From Symsagittifera roscoffensis (lineage: Eukaryota; Xenacoelomorpha; Acoela; Convolutidae): 64,000 bases of DNA. This document shows positions 43,187 through 54,927 of this stretch, one piece after another (position 1 is the stretch's first letter; every line of letters starts with the position of its first letter). The translations under genes and the position numbers were made by a program. Location: positions 70,889,617 to 70,953,616 of the forward strand of contig NC_087063.1 in assembly GCF_963678635.1 (NCBI RefSeq), read 5' to 3'. The notes under the pieces are model-generated. The model searched no databases. It was not told the origin of the DNA and was given only the letters and a program-made list of their open reading frames with translations.

Positions 43187-45014
43187 GAGCCGAATACCCG
43201 GATAGCCGAAAAAGTTTGTTCCCGGATAGCCGAAACATAAATTCGTTCCCGAAGAGCCGAAAAAAAGTTCGTTCCCTGATAGCCGAAAAAGCAATTTGTT
43301 CCCGGATAGCCGAAAAAGTAAATTTGCGCATAGCCATGAAACAATTGTTCATATTACTCAACTGGATTTTTACGTTGAATATTAAAATAACAATTTTATT
43401 AAGTTATAGCAAAGCAGAAACAACCGAAGCACCAGACGAGTAGTCCTGTATATTACGAGTTCTTTTTTGAACAGACAGTTTGAGTGCTGTTATTTTACCA
43501 TTCAATCTTTGTAATTTTTTCAATTGTCTCTGGGGGTCTTGACCCTATTCGAACATTTTTTTTCTTGTTACGCAAACATTCTTCAGGTTCCATTTACCTA
43601 ATTATGAGCCAATCGAACATTGTCTTTCTGAATTTTTGTTAAACGATTGTTCTAGCCCTCACAGCAGTTTGTGGTTGGCTCTCTATCGAAAACATTCCAG
43701 AACTTGGTCAGAAAAAAATGCAGTCGAATCTTTTCAAAGTATTCTGTAAGTTTTTGCAATTGTGGATATCGAGTTTTCAAAACCAGAACATTGGGCGAGT
43801 TCACAAACGTTCAATAACAATTTCGAGCTAAAGCTTCTGGCAGAAATGCGAGGGCAAAAAATTGTTTCTTGACTTTTTAAACTTTGATTTAATCTGTAAG
43901 CAGTTATTAGGCCCAGTGAACTCACTTTTTGATAAGTGCTGCGTAAAATGAAAATAGCAACCAATAGGACGACTTTCTGGGAAAATTTCTGCTATGGCTG
44001 CTTTGAATCAACTTTCCTAGTCGGATAAATCATTATCTGATTTGAAAACTTTGTAAATTTTTTCTCAGATAATTTTAAGCATAATTTGTAATGGTCGCTT
44101 GTCTTCCCAGTAAGAAGAGCAAACACTAGCGGAATCTTGCAGTTTTTAAAATCACCAAAAATTATATAAATATTCAAGTACGGGTCTGGCGCAGTCCTGA
44201 CTGTTCCCTCGCACAAAATAATTTCACATGAAGTTAGCCGTTCCATTAAATTTTTCGCCGAAAAGTTATCACGCCTTTTTTCGTATCATTTGAAAGCAAT
44301 AATCGTTTTCCGAAGAAGTTTGTCCATTCTGGTGGAGTTTTGACAGCCTCAATGCTCTGTGGAATAGCGGACAATAGTTGTTTTCGAGCGTGAGAAAGAA
44401 ATGATGGCAAACTATTGAATGGAACTAAGGTGGTGAAATGATCCGGGTTAAATCTGAACTTAATGTTATACGGGTTTTGCCGGAACAAATAAAGTAAATA
44501 TTCTCATTAGTTGATTTGTTTTTCCGGAAAAGACAGCCGTCTATTACTTTATTTTGACGGCTAGGATGTGAGCTAGGTTGAAAGTAAAATTAATATCAGT
44601 TATATAGGAAAAGGAATTAATAATATTATTGGAAATGTTATTTTCGGAAATATTGCTCTTTGTAATTTTATTTGAGGGTTATCAATACCAATTCGTTCAA
44701 TTAGTTGATCTGCTTTTGCTTTTCGGTATCTAATCTGTTTTTATTTTAAATACTGTGATCCAATTCACTTGCATTATTTTAGGTACATGCGTAACAAATA
44801 AAATTAGAAAAATTCATGCGTTAAAAAGTAGTCGCACATTTAAAAAGTAGTCGAACCAATCAAATCTCATTAAATTATTTGCAATTTTGTTGGCTACTGG
44901 TCTGCAAAAATTTAGGGATTTTTAATGGCCAATCAAATTTTATGACAACTTACTTCCATTAATTTAGTTAAAACCGGAGATACTTAGTTTTTTGGCTATC
45001 TGGGAATGCGGCTC
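43187..45014 (-). mobile_element. Mutator-like (MULE) transposon relic with repeated terminal motifs
   Basis: The left end (43187-43330) has about five units of GGATAGCCGAAAAA-type motifs spaced roughly 30 bp. The right end (44991-45014) has the same motif inverted: GAGCCGAATACCCGGATAGC on the left aligns with the reverse complement of the right end at about 24 of 29 positions. Inside, 43992-44488 on the minus strand encodes MULE transposase sequence. The outer boundaries and any target duplication are not certain. Confidence 0.6.
43734..44488 (-). pseudogene. MULE transposase fragment
   Basis: Three minus-strand frames (44246-44488, 43992-44246, 43734-43964). The middle one has IILCEGTVRTAPDPYLNIYI followed by IPLVFALLTGKTSDHY, which matches the start of the MULE DDE transposase domain, although the first catalytic Asp is replaced by Glu in this copy (CEGT where CDGT is usual). 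The first frame corresponds to the region before the catalytic core. The distal frame is only weakly similar. The ORF is broken and the C-terminal half is missing. Confidence 0.65.
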
Positions 45015-46961
45015 CGTGGGTACGCACCTGCCTACTTTGAAACCAAAAATTTAAGTCTACTTAGAAACCGAAACAGAAATTGTTAAAAAAGGCAATTTTG
45101 CTGTTAATAATTTTGCATGCAACCGACTAGATAACGTTTTTGAGTGAATAATACGAACAAACAATGCAGTAAAAAAAATTACTGGAAATGTAATTTTGGT
45201 TCTATTGGACGCAAGAAAAAAATCACTAAAACAATCGAATTTGAAAATAAGTGCTTTGTAAACGTATGAACTTTCTTATCGTGTTTTCTGAGAAATGTAA
45301 TTCATCTTCAATCGACTGAATTGGCAGTCTTCGACGCCGAAAGAAAGGACTGCTTAAACAACCTGATCGATGATTTTTTCTAACCATTGCGCCGTGTGGG
45401 TACAAAAAATATGTCATTTGTTAATTAAATACATAGCTGACCGGCACTATAAGTACTGTTTTTTCTCGACACCGTGTGGATTTTTTGGCCGCCGTGTTGT
45501 TGTTTTTTTTTCAGTTCGAAGAAACAGTTCGAATCATGAATTCTGCAGTCTTTAATGAACGTGGCTTAGCGGGGGAAAAGCACCCAAACTTGTAGTTTGT
45601 CTCAACTGCAAAATGTTTGCGACATAATTTTGTTGTTTGGATACCTGGTAAACAGAAAAGGCTCGATTAATTGAGAGTATTGAGACCTAGAATTCGTCAT
45701 GGGGATGAAACTCGTGAATTCATTTCTAATGCAGATTATAGCTTGAATAGTTTCGCAAAAAAATAAGTTGACCTTACTGAGCGTTTCATCACTTGAAAAG
45801 CTTAATTTTTTACTGATTTGGTTCAAGCTATTGAAAAAATTCGATGGATTTGGGTGCAGTATCTAAAGGGCTTAATGAATCCGTGTAAAATTTAAATGTA
45901 TTCTTAATTTCATCGCTTTAAAAGCTTGCCTGAAAAAATTCGAATTAACTTCAGAGGTTTGTCGTTTGAAAACATTAATTTTTTGATTTTGTATTGAATC
46001 GATTCGAGCTATTTGCTTAAACCTGAACTTGCGACAAGCTATGAAATTTGCATTGAAAATAATTTACATCACTAAAACTTGAATTTGGTATAAATTTTGT
46101 TTAAGTTTGGTCGACAGTTTGAATTGATTAAAATCGATTCACGTCTGATTAGGTACCTTAATTTAAGTTTAAAAAAATAGTTCTGAATAGCATTTCAATT
46201 CGTGGCTTTGACGATTTCCAATTGATATAGCTCAATAGGTATTTGAGACCTGTTTATAACCACTTGAGCTACTTTTTATTGTAAACTATGCGCCGGATTC
46301 TCCAACAAACGCGGAGAACCAAAAACCACATTATGAAAACTGAAAAATAGAGTCTGAGTGAAAAAATGGCCACAAAAGTCGCATATAAAACTAGCGTTTT
46401 CCTGTTTTGTTTGAAGAAAATGTGCAATTGCATATAAAAAAATTGGAATATTGTAGGTTTTTTTGGACCAAATAGAGGTCAAAGAGTTCATCCAAAGTTA
46501 AAGCTAGTTTAATAAGCTAAAGTTAAAGAGGTTTGTTTCTTTTTTCAAAAACTTTTCTCGGCATTTATATAAAAGAATTCAGTCGACCAATTGATTGCGA
46601 CTTATATACATTTAAACATCTGCTCGCGTTTGAAAACGTCTTTTATAGTGTTTTGCAGTTGCTTGGGGGGGGGGGGGGGGGTGGGGGGAGGTAGCCCAAG
46701 TGTTCATAACGGGGGAGATTACTCAATTGATACAAGCTTTTAATGCTTAAGCGCAGTATTTCACGCTTCTGTTTCTCAATTAGATCGGATATTTTTCGAC
46801 TGATGAAAATGGTCCAACGAAAGGCAATGCTGGAATTTCCTGGCAAATTTTGGCTATTAGGTTCGGGTGTGTTACTGGCGGCCCTGGCAATGTAAAAAAA
46901 GTTTGCGATCAGCGCATGCTCAAAGAGAGCGGACTTTACTCTGCATTTTGCTATGTTTCAG
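45015..46961. other. Intergenic, no gene recognised
   Basis: AT-rich with short frames only. A G17 tract followed by TGGGGGGAGG lies at 46665-46690. The 63-codon minus-strand frame at 45226-45417 is not recognised. Confidence 0.4.
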
Positions 46962-47123
46962 GAAGATCATCAGAGCATAAATCAGGTACAGGACCTCACA
47001 GCTGAGAAGGGAGGAATCCTAATTGGGTATCGTGTGGCAATTGCAGAAACAGGAAATATCTGGGCGCCAGCCGTCAATTCTCGAGTATGCGATTTGGCCC
47101 TAGTGTTGAGCGCATCAAACTAG
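46962..47123 (+). CDS. Candidate terminal exon of an unidentified gene
   Basis: After a splice-acceptor-like CTATGTTTCAG (ending 46961) a frame of 53 codons runs to TAG at 47121-47123. It is less AT-rich than its surroundings and the peptide (for example GGILIGYRVAIAETGNIWAP) has protein-like composition. A possible AATAAA lies at about 47370. In this AT-rich sequence a 53-codon frame is uncommon but not exceptional. The protein is not recognised, and no preceding exon was confidently linked to it. Confidence 0.3.
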   Translation, partial: EDHQSINQVQDLTAEKGGILIGYRVAIAETGNIWAPAVNSRVCDLALVLSASN

Positions 47124-48794
47124 TCGGTGTCTCTTAACAGTGGGAAAAATCTGCAGAGGTGCAATTATCATTATCTTGCCTTTTATAACTTAACTGCTTG
47201 CTTCTGCACTTGCTGAACTGCTTGCTTCTAAACTTGCTAATTAGTGAAATAGGCGAATCACGCTTAAAAAGGAACGAATGATGGAACATGATTTTCGCTG
47301 TTCAGAATTGACAAGTCGAATCAAGAACTAATTTAACCGAGTGAACGACAGCTCTTGGAAATTTAAAGTAATAATAAATTTAAAACTATATAATTTAAAT
47401 AGGAAAAAGTTAGCTTTCTTTAGAAAATACATTGGTCGGAACTCTCTGTGCCATTTACAAAGGAATCGGCTACACTTGTTATTGTTTTGCTTTATTTATT
47501 ATTTGTGACATTGGCTTTCATTGAGCTCCGACCAACTGTTCATTTGCTTGAAAGTCACTATTGAATCAAAATGTTCAGTCATTCGGACCTTCTAGTAACA
47601 TTCTCTAATCTCGACTCAGACTCCTTAATATTCAATTAATTTTGGGCAAAATTGATCCAAACTGAATAACAGATAGATCTTGTTACATATCAACAGGGTG
47701 TTTCGGTGTTTCACAATTATATTTCACAATCATAGTTCAACTTAATATTTTTGTCTGGCAGGGCTAGTTGATTGCAGATGTTATAGACATCATACTCTCT
47801 CAGGTTTATAAGATGAATAAATTGCCTGCATAGAGGGACTGGAGGCTTCTTAATGGTGATTTTGCACAAGAGTTGAAATGTTGTAGCGATCAATTAAAAT
47901 TAGATGAATATTGATTCCAGATATTTTTCATTATTTTGGCTTTGTGACAGTTCTCTGCGTCGTGGTTTTGTCAGTGGAACTTGATTGGAGTTGTCAATTG
48001 AAAACATTGAAATAGAAGCAGATTAAAAAAACAAATTTTTGGTTGCAGCCGTCAAGGTTTCCTATTTCTCGATTTCTTAACCTATTAGTTTTTACAGCTT
48101 TGATGATGGAATTTAATGTCTCGACACAAAAATGATGAAATTGTAAGATATAGGCGACTATACCAAATGTTTCTGTTAAATTGCTGACGGAAAATTCACT
48201 CGCAGCGATTATTTAGATCAATCTTGTGCAGTGGTTGAAGCGTCGTAATTGGTATAATCCATTTGTCCATTTTTAAGAACGATCCGAGTGTTTCTTTTCA
48301 GAACTGAACTTGATCCGGAGTTATGGATGGCTTTATTGCAATTTGTTTTTCAATAGTTTTAGGGTATTCGTCATTGATTGTATTTTTTTCAGTTCAAAAT
48401 GTTTTTGTGGTGATGTCATATTGTGGCTGATGTTGCTTGGGATCAAAATACATGATTTACAGTAAATTAGCGTCTAGCTGAAGTTCATAATGAATTTTAC
48501 GGTTCCTACATGGCGGCAAAGATCATTCTGATGGGTTTAATTAAGCGCACCGTAGATGTATGAGTTTTTTCACCCAGCCTTGAGGATAGATCAAATTGTT
48601 TTACCTTATTAACGTTTTTCATTACACATGCGACTTTTTCAAGTTGATTTTTTATTGAATTTTTCATGTTAACAACTGGTTTAGCAAAATCACTGAATGA
48701 TATCATCAGCAGACATTTGGTCAGCATATACATGTTGAGTATATCTGCATTTTTACTCTAGCGATTATTTTGTCCTTACTTGTTTTCCAATTTA
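47124..48794. other. Intergenic, nothing recognised
   Basis: AT-rich, no coding character, no repeat copies that I noticed. Confidence 0.4.
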
Positions 48795-49000
48795 CTTCGG
48801 AAATAAATGTGCTCGTTTGTGGCACTTTTGCTAGAATCACGATTGGTAGCTATTGGAGTTTTATTGCATCTGATCTCTGCTTTATATGTGGCTAGTGTTT
48901 GCCGATCATTAAGCGTCCGTGGCTTAGAGGTAAGGAAGTGATACTCCTAGTGTTTCTCGATAGTGTTTGCAAAGCGCAGCTTCGCCTCTGTGTAATTGAT
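48795..49000 (+). repeat. Family C repeat, tRNA-like part (truncated)
   Basis: Matches the 33600 copy from AAATGTGCTC through AAGCGTCCGTGGCTTAGAGG, but is deleted before the B box and jumps to the terminal hairpin GCAAAGCGCAGCTTCGC. A second fragment with GTGCTCGTTTGTGGCACTTT lies at 49199-49270. Confidence 0.7.
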
Positions 49001-49270
49001 GCTCCCCGTTCTAATTTTAAGCGGAAATTAGTATTCATGCTGGCTGTAACAAATTTTGAGTTTTTGTTTTGCTGACCTTCGTTTTTTTTTTTGCTTTTTT
49101 TCGCTTCGTGTTTATTCAGCCTTAAAAATTTTGGCTAATTTTTATGGGCTTATTCGCCTCATGTCGTTTGAAGAGCGATGATAAAATTTCATTCGCGTAT
49201 GTGCTCGTTTGTGGCACTTTTGCTATAATCACGATCTGTAGCAATGGAAATTTCATTGCATCTGATCTTT

Positions 49271-51300
49271 GAACTGTTAATGCTGACATTTCGAGGGGGA
49301 TCTTTGAACAGTGTCGTTTGGTTTTGAGGGCGCTCACCGGGCTTGATTTGATTTCTTGCGGAGCTTAGCCAAGTGGAAAAAGTAAAAAAGGTTGTGTTGG
49401 TGTGTGCGTGAATATAATAAAAAGTAGAAGCAATCGGTCAGAAGCTGGCGGAGGCGGAATGGGAGGGAGGGCTTCAAATATTTTTTGCTCTGGATTGATT
49501 GCTTTTTTTCACATGCTATTCAAATGCTGGCGTTGTAGATGTAGTCAAGTGCACTGCCGGCGCAAGAGTGATATCCATCCTTTCCTGAACTTATGTTCTG
49601 TCTCGTTCTAACTTTATCTGTCTACGTCCCCAACTATCGCTTTAAGGCCATTTTCATGCCATCCATCCCATACCTATACACAGCCCACGCTTTCTCAAAT
49701 CTCTAAGTAAACACACACCCGCTTTCATGACGATGAAAATGGGCTATTGCTTCCCTGGCGGCTGTCAGAGCAGTTGGCGGTAGTAAAGGGGGGGGGGGAG
49801 GGGTAGCTGACGAATATGAATGAAAGGAAGAGTGGGAGAAAGAGTTAGAAGGAGAATAACACGGGGTAACGAGGGGGGATGGGTGGGATGAAGTTAGGAA
49901 GTTGCGACTGCATGGGGCGTTTGTTTCTGTTTGTAGTTAACTACACTTTCATTTCCTCTCCCATGTTTGTCCTCCCAAGCCCCGCCCTAGTTGACCGACT
50001 ACACAATTGCTATTATTGAAAAAGAATAAGGTCGTCTAATTTTGACCTTTCTGCCCGAAATTTAAAAGCACGCACAGTTTAAAACTCTTACTTAGGTGCA
50101 ATAAAAACTGGATCAATTTTTAAGGACGATCAATTAAGAAGTTTGAATGGAATATAGTTAAGGCTTAGTCATATGTGAAGTGTAAAAATTAATCTCAACT
50201 GTCATTCTCAACGGGGTCATGTCAATTGATGACATTTGCTTCGCAGTTCAGATTGCATTGTCACCTGTTGAAACTGATTGATAAGTTGATGAAAGCAGCC
50301 GTTGGTGAAAACAGACGGAATGGATTAATTTGTACAGGATCCAAAAAAGTGCGTATTAGCTTACACATGAACATTTTTCTCAATTCTGGTGCTATATAGT
50401 TTGTGTGATTGCATAATCAGTTCGATTTGTTTCACTCGTATCGCATTCGCACCTTCACTCAATTTTAGTTCGGAAACTTGTTCGATAGAACTGCCACTGT
50501 TTCTCATGTTCCTTTAATATTATATCAGGTGTTTGTGAACTTAAACTTGCATCTCAACCGTGCTGTTCTGTGTATATTGCGACTGTCGTCTCCTCGTCTA
50601 TAAATAAATAATAGTTGTGTGCCGGGCGCATTGACCAAGCTTAGTTTTATATTTTCTGTCGTCTAAAAGCGGAAGCGAAGTGCAGTTCTTTTTCAACTCT
50701 CCTGAGTTAGAATATCTTCCATTTTCATTTTCATTGACCTTATGTGCAATTATAACTGTAATGATCACAATTAAAGCAATCTTAATTAGCAGTCAATTTA
50801 CCTCTTAGTTACGTTTGTTCTACATTTCAGTTTCTTTACCAAATTAAATCAGATTAAATTTGTACCAAATTTTCAATTTTTGATGAATTAATTCAAATAT
50901 TTAAAGCCTTGTTAGTGTCAACTGCAGTAGCCGAGTCAAGTAGGTGCAAAGAGTTCGGGTACCTCCCTATCATCGCCAACCCATGCGTTTTCAAGTTACC
51001 CAATCCTTGGCTGCCGTATATGTTATATATTGACATCGGGAGAAGGAGCCCCTTTAGAATCATTAAACAAAGAGAAAAGGGGCCTTAAATGTTAAGGGTC
51101 CACCTCTTGGTCCTTTGGAAAAATTAGGGAGCCACCCTTTAAATAGACGTCTCCTCATTAGGATTTTGCTGAGCAAAGTTCAGCTATAGGCCGTTTTATG
51201 CTTATATTTTGATGCCGGTACAGCGGGTGGGTATGTATATTTCGAATGTCTAAGATCTTTGGAAATTGAACGCTCTATAATTTGTCCCTTTTTCAGGTAG
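49271..51300. other. Intergenic, nothing recognised
   Basis: Contains a G-rich stretch (49740-49920) with a G11 run at 49788. A segment at 50925-51130 with GGAGCCCCTTTAG and AAAGGGGCC has partial inverted symmetry and may be a small transposon relic. Confidence 0.35.
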
Positions 51301-51309
51301 TGTTCAGGT

Positions 51310-51557
51310 AGGGGCTAGGTCTTTTACCAGACTGACCTTTTACCAGACGACTTTTTACTAGACCACAATGCAATAGTTCAATTAAGTGGAAGATTCGAAA
51401 AGGAAGCGGTTAGAACAAACAAAACTTCGCTGAGAAACCGTGAAGTCATTGTCTTTACCCAGACTAAACGGCGTCATTACATCTTTTGATCAAATTTGTT
51501 TATCGAGTCTGGTAAAAGGTCCATCTTATAAATTTTCTGGTGACAGGTCGGTCCCCC
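51310..51557. mobile_element. 248-bp insertion with repeated and inverted CTTTTACCAGAC motifs (MITE-like)
   Basis: Flanked by TTCAGGT at 51303-51309 and 51558-51564. The related sequence at 56700 reads GTGTTCAGGTCCTGCAC without interruption, so this is a clean insertion with a 7-bp duplication. The left end has three tandem TTTTACCAGAC-like motifs (51331-51365); an inverted GTCTGGTAAAAGGTCC is at 51508. No coding sequence. The motif arrangement resembles that of MULE-type non-autonomous elements, but a 7-bp duplication is short for them. Confidence 0.7.
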
Positions 51558-51911
51558 TTCAGGTCCTGCACAAATTGAGCGTCTGTTTTTTTAGCTGCAG
51601 ATCAAATTTGACATTGAATCTGAACCTAATGTTTTCATACTTCGGAATAAAGTAACTTCTGGTTTCTTCCAACAAGTCCCATCTAAAACCAACCGCCTGC
51701 ATTTATTTCTAATTAAACACATTTTGGCCAACTGCGATTAGTTTTTTTTTGTTAGCAGCTGAAGTAAATAAGTTGCGGTTGTGTTGATTCGCATTCCGTA
51801 TTTTTATCTTTCGTTAGGAACCTCTGGTATAGTGATGGACAAATGAGTACGAACAATGGCGGACGTCCTCGGACTGTGCTACGTGGTATATCTCCTTCGT
51901 TTATCTCTTTT
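51558..51911 (+). repeat. Dispersed repeat family R1, copy 1
   Basis: Aligns with 56704-57000: TCCTGCACAAATTGAGCGTC, CATACTTCGGA, CTCTGGTATAGTGATGGACA and GAACAATGGCGG occur in the same order. It continues after the nested family A element with AAAAAGCCCCAATCG at 52397. Confidence 0.8.
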
Positions 51912-52390
51912 TCAGATTAATGAACGTAGTGAGTACTCTTATATAGGTCTTGCTGATTTTTTTTTCATGAAAAAGTCTCTAAGTTTGTTCACGCTCAATT
52001 TTGATTTTTCGCGGTTGGACTTATGATTTCTTGAAGTTCAGTGCATTTTTATTGTTAAAAGCAAGGTAATTTCAACTAAAGAACAGCAAAATTGTAAAGG
52101 CCACGATAAACTTAATCGACTGCTAATTTCGAAAATGGAAATTAATTATCAGATTTCCCAGCGAAATAAAAATTTTACCTATTGATTCAATTTTCTCAAA
52201 TTGGGTTAATTTTAACAAAAAGAGTCTCAATCATAAATTTTTCTAGGAGTTCAAAGAGCTTTTGGGCTATCAATTTTTTCTCGGAAAATCGAAAGTTTAA
52301 ATTTTTCAAAAAACAAGTCAGATTTTTTTCAGTTTCCTTGCGTTCATTTCTCTTTTCCAACTGTCAGTTGGCTTTGTTTTAGTTAATTTT
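51912..52390 (+). repeat. Family A element inserted in family R1
   Basis: Starts ATTAATGAACGTAGTGAGTA and ends near TTGGCTTTGTTTTAGTT. The R1 copy at 56985-57012 has no such insertion at this site. It is one of the most complete family A copies (about 480 bp). Confidence 0.8.
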
Positions 52391-52537
52391 TTGTGTAAAA
52401 AGCCCCAATCGGGAAATGTCAAGCTCGGACTGTTTTTAGTGGCGTACGTATTTGACCTTCGTGTGTCCAGCATTATTTTCTGGGAGTTCGTTTTCTTTGG
52501 CAGATGTATGCGAAAAAAATGTGCAAATACCTTGAAA

Positions 52538-54927
52538 GGGTTACATGACAAAAGATCCCTCACCTTAAGATCCCAAACGAGAAGGTCCCAGTCAATAAGA
52601 TACATTTCCAAAACATACCTCCTTCTAAAGTAGCCCACGACATAAGATACCATAAAAATAACAAAGAACCTGAGAATTGAAAATAAAGCGGTTAATCGAT
52701 AAAGGCAAAAACAAAGCGGCGGTTAAAATCAAAGAAACGGCAAAGTTTTTGCTGCACAAATTTCTAACATAAATTAAAATACCTTGCTAATCAGTTGACC
52801 TTAATTTGAAACTCAAACTTCAAAGCAGCTTAGACTACAAATGAACTTGAAAAGGGTTTCCAATTAATCAAAACCAACTTTGCCAAAAATGGCCTGATTT
52901 TCCAGACAACTCAAGTCGGTACAAAATTGAAATTGAGTTTTTGCAAAATTCCAAAGCTTTGAAATCAATTTCATTACGAATCACTTGCCATTCTATTTGG
53001 TAAAAAATATCGATTCTCAATTTTGATCTAGTTTTTTTCGCTAGGCGCAATACTCAAAGGGCCGTTAGGCCCCTACCCCCAACCTAGCCTCCCGTAAATA
53101 AGGGCAATTGCTCTGGGATCAATTAGCTAGAGAAAGCATTTTCGAATGCGAGTTGTAGTGTTGCGTTTCGGCGTTCTCCAGGAGGGTGCAAGGAGACGTC
53201 CATAAAAAAGTTGATCAAACATTTTTATCTTTAGGAGAAATAAGGCAAAAACTTAAACAAAGTTTAATAGTTTAAATGGGCAAGTGAACGGATATAAGAC
53301 AATAAATTAGAGTCTGTGTATGAACGAGTTATCTGTTGAAATGTTTCATTCAGATCACGGTACTTTTTTAGGGATAAGTTGATAGTACCGCTGGATGCCT
53401 TCAAAATTTTGAACTTTTGATTGTAGGAATCCAGTGGAATTTTTTCAAGAAACTTATATATTGAAGGATGGCTGCCTTGAAACGAAGCGTTCACACCTAG
53501 ATGCCACCCATCAGCTGCATTTGTTGTTCGAGTGTTTTTCGGTCAATCAAATCATCTTTAATGTACGGTTTTTGGAAATAAGCCGTGAGCTCATCTAATT
53601 TTTTGGAGATCGTTTTGTGAAATAACCAGTTTTGTTGCCACATTGCATATTTCCTCAATTATTAGGTTGAATCCAATTTCCACTTTTGACTTCGGCACAA
53701 ATCTTAGCGCAGGAATCATATTCAGTGCTAAGACTAGCTCGCTGTTTGATTCGTAAGTCTTTTTAAGGCCCAATTCGGATATTTTTTGCATGAGGCTCTG
53801 ACAGAGGTGAAAATAGCATCCCTCAATATCATTTTCGTCGTGAGACGCAAAAGCACTCAATGCCGCAATTTCAAAGTCGATCAAAAATTCTTCCGGGGTT
53901 ACGTCACCGATAAGCGATTTGTGTCCGGTTAGGAACTTGTTTTAGGTTGATAAGCGCTTATTGCTGAGCAGAGCGTAGACGCAAGGTGGATAAAACCCGC
54001 TAATCTGGATGTGTACTGTGTAGAGCTCGTTAAACTGACTGGGGCAAATTTTGAAAGTACCTTCTACAAGCCAGGTTTGTACAATTTAAGTCCATTGAGG
54101 TTCTCAATGTCGCTAAAAATAAACATGCGTTCAGTATCTTGTTTTCTGCTATGAAAAAGACAAAATTGCTTAAAATGATCGGGTATTTCGAAATGGCCGT
54201 CAGCTCTGGCACTAGTGCGCAAGGATGTCGTTTGTTTACTTCTGTTCAAAATTCGCGTTATCGTCGACCCGGAGGGCAAATATAGTTGGGTTGCTTCGTC
54301 GTCATCGTGCACCAATTGCAATCTAGCTGCGATGATCTGGCTCTTTACTGGATTTAGTTGATTCCTAACTGTCTCCTTCTTTTGCTGAACTACTTGCGGA
54401 GCGTCCTGCGTTGAGCTCGTGACTATGCTCGTTGCTGGTCGAGATTGTGTCGCTCCCAGAAGTTATTAAAGTCTTCGGGCAATTATATGATCTCAATTTG
54501 CTGCAGCGCCAGTTTATTGTTGTCTTCGTATCGCGTTTCTTTTGAAATTCATGGCCGTCAAGAATAATCAGTGTTTGGCTTTTTTGTGAGGTTCTCAAGT
54601 GAAAGAGTTCATTTTTGACTATTCATTGAGCTAATTCAATGCCATATTAACACTAAATTAAACTATGTTAATCCCAAAAATGAGTCCAGTTTAAATTTAG
54701 TTACCTTAAATTCGCGTTGTTCTTTAATAGCGCGAACCTAATTGAGATATCATTACTCTAGAATTATTTCTGCTTACACTTTGATCATGGTTTTTGTTCA
54801 TAACTCATGAGATCTTTGTAATTGGCATGGGATCTTATGTTATGGGCGAGTTTTGTACAAGTGATCTTTTGGTACGGTATCTTTTGTCATGGGAGATTTT
54901 GGTATGGTATCTTTTGTCCTTACACCC
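52538..54927 (-). mobile_element. Mutator-like (MULE) transposon with FLYWCH transposase, decayed
   Basis: Terminal inverted repeats begin GGGTTACATGACAAAAGATC (52538) and, at the right end inverted, GGGTGTAAGGACAAAAGATA (54927), about 17 of 22 matching. Sub-terminal regions on both sides repeat AAAAGATACC/TAAGATCCC-type motifs. TTGAAA occurs on both outer flanks (52532-52537 and 54928-54933), a possible partial target duplication; MULEs normally make 9-10 bp. The interior codes for a broken FLYWCH-MULE transposase on the minus strand. Confidence 0.75.
53264..54598 (-). pseudogene. FLYWCH-type MULE transposase pseudogene
   Basis: Four frames in order. 54598-54365: FLYWCH zinc finger (DGHEFQKKRDTKTTINWRC...C...HSH). 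54321-54064: the linker typical of these proteins (LPSGSTITRILNR, PDHFKQFCLFHS). 53884-53591: late DDE transposase domain (DFEIAALSAF, DIEGCYFHLCQSLMQKI). 53494-53264: C-terminal region (HPSIYKFLEKIP, KYRDLNETFQQI). The stretch 53885-54063, which should hold the first part of the catalytic domain, is too short, so an internal deletion is likely in addition to frameshifts. Confidence 0.8.
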
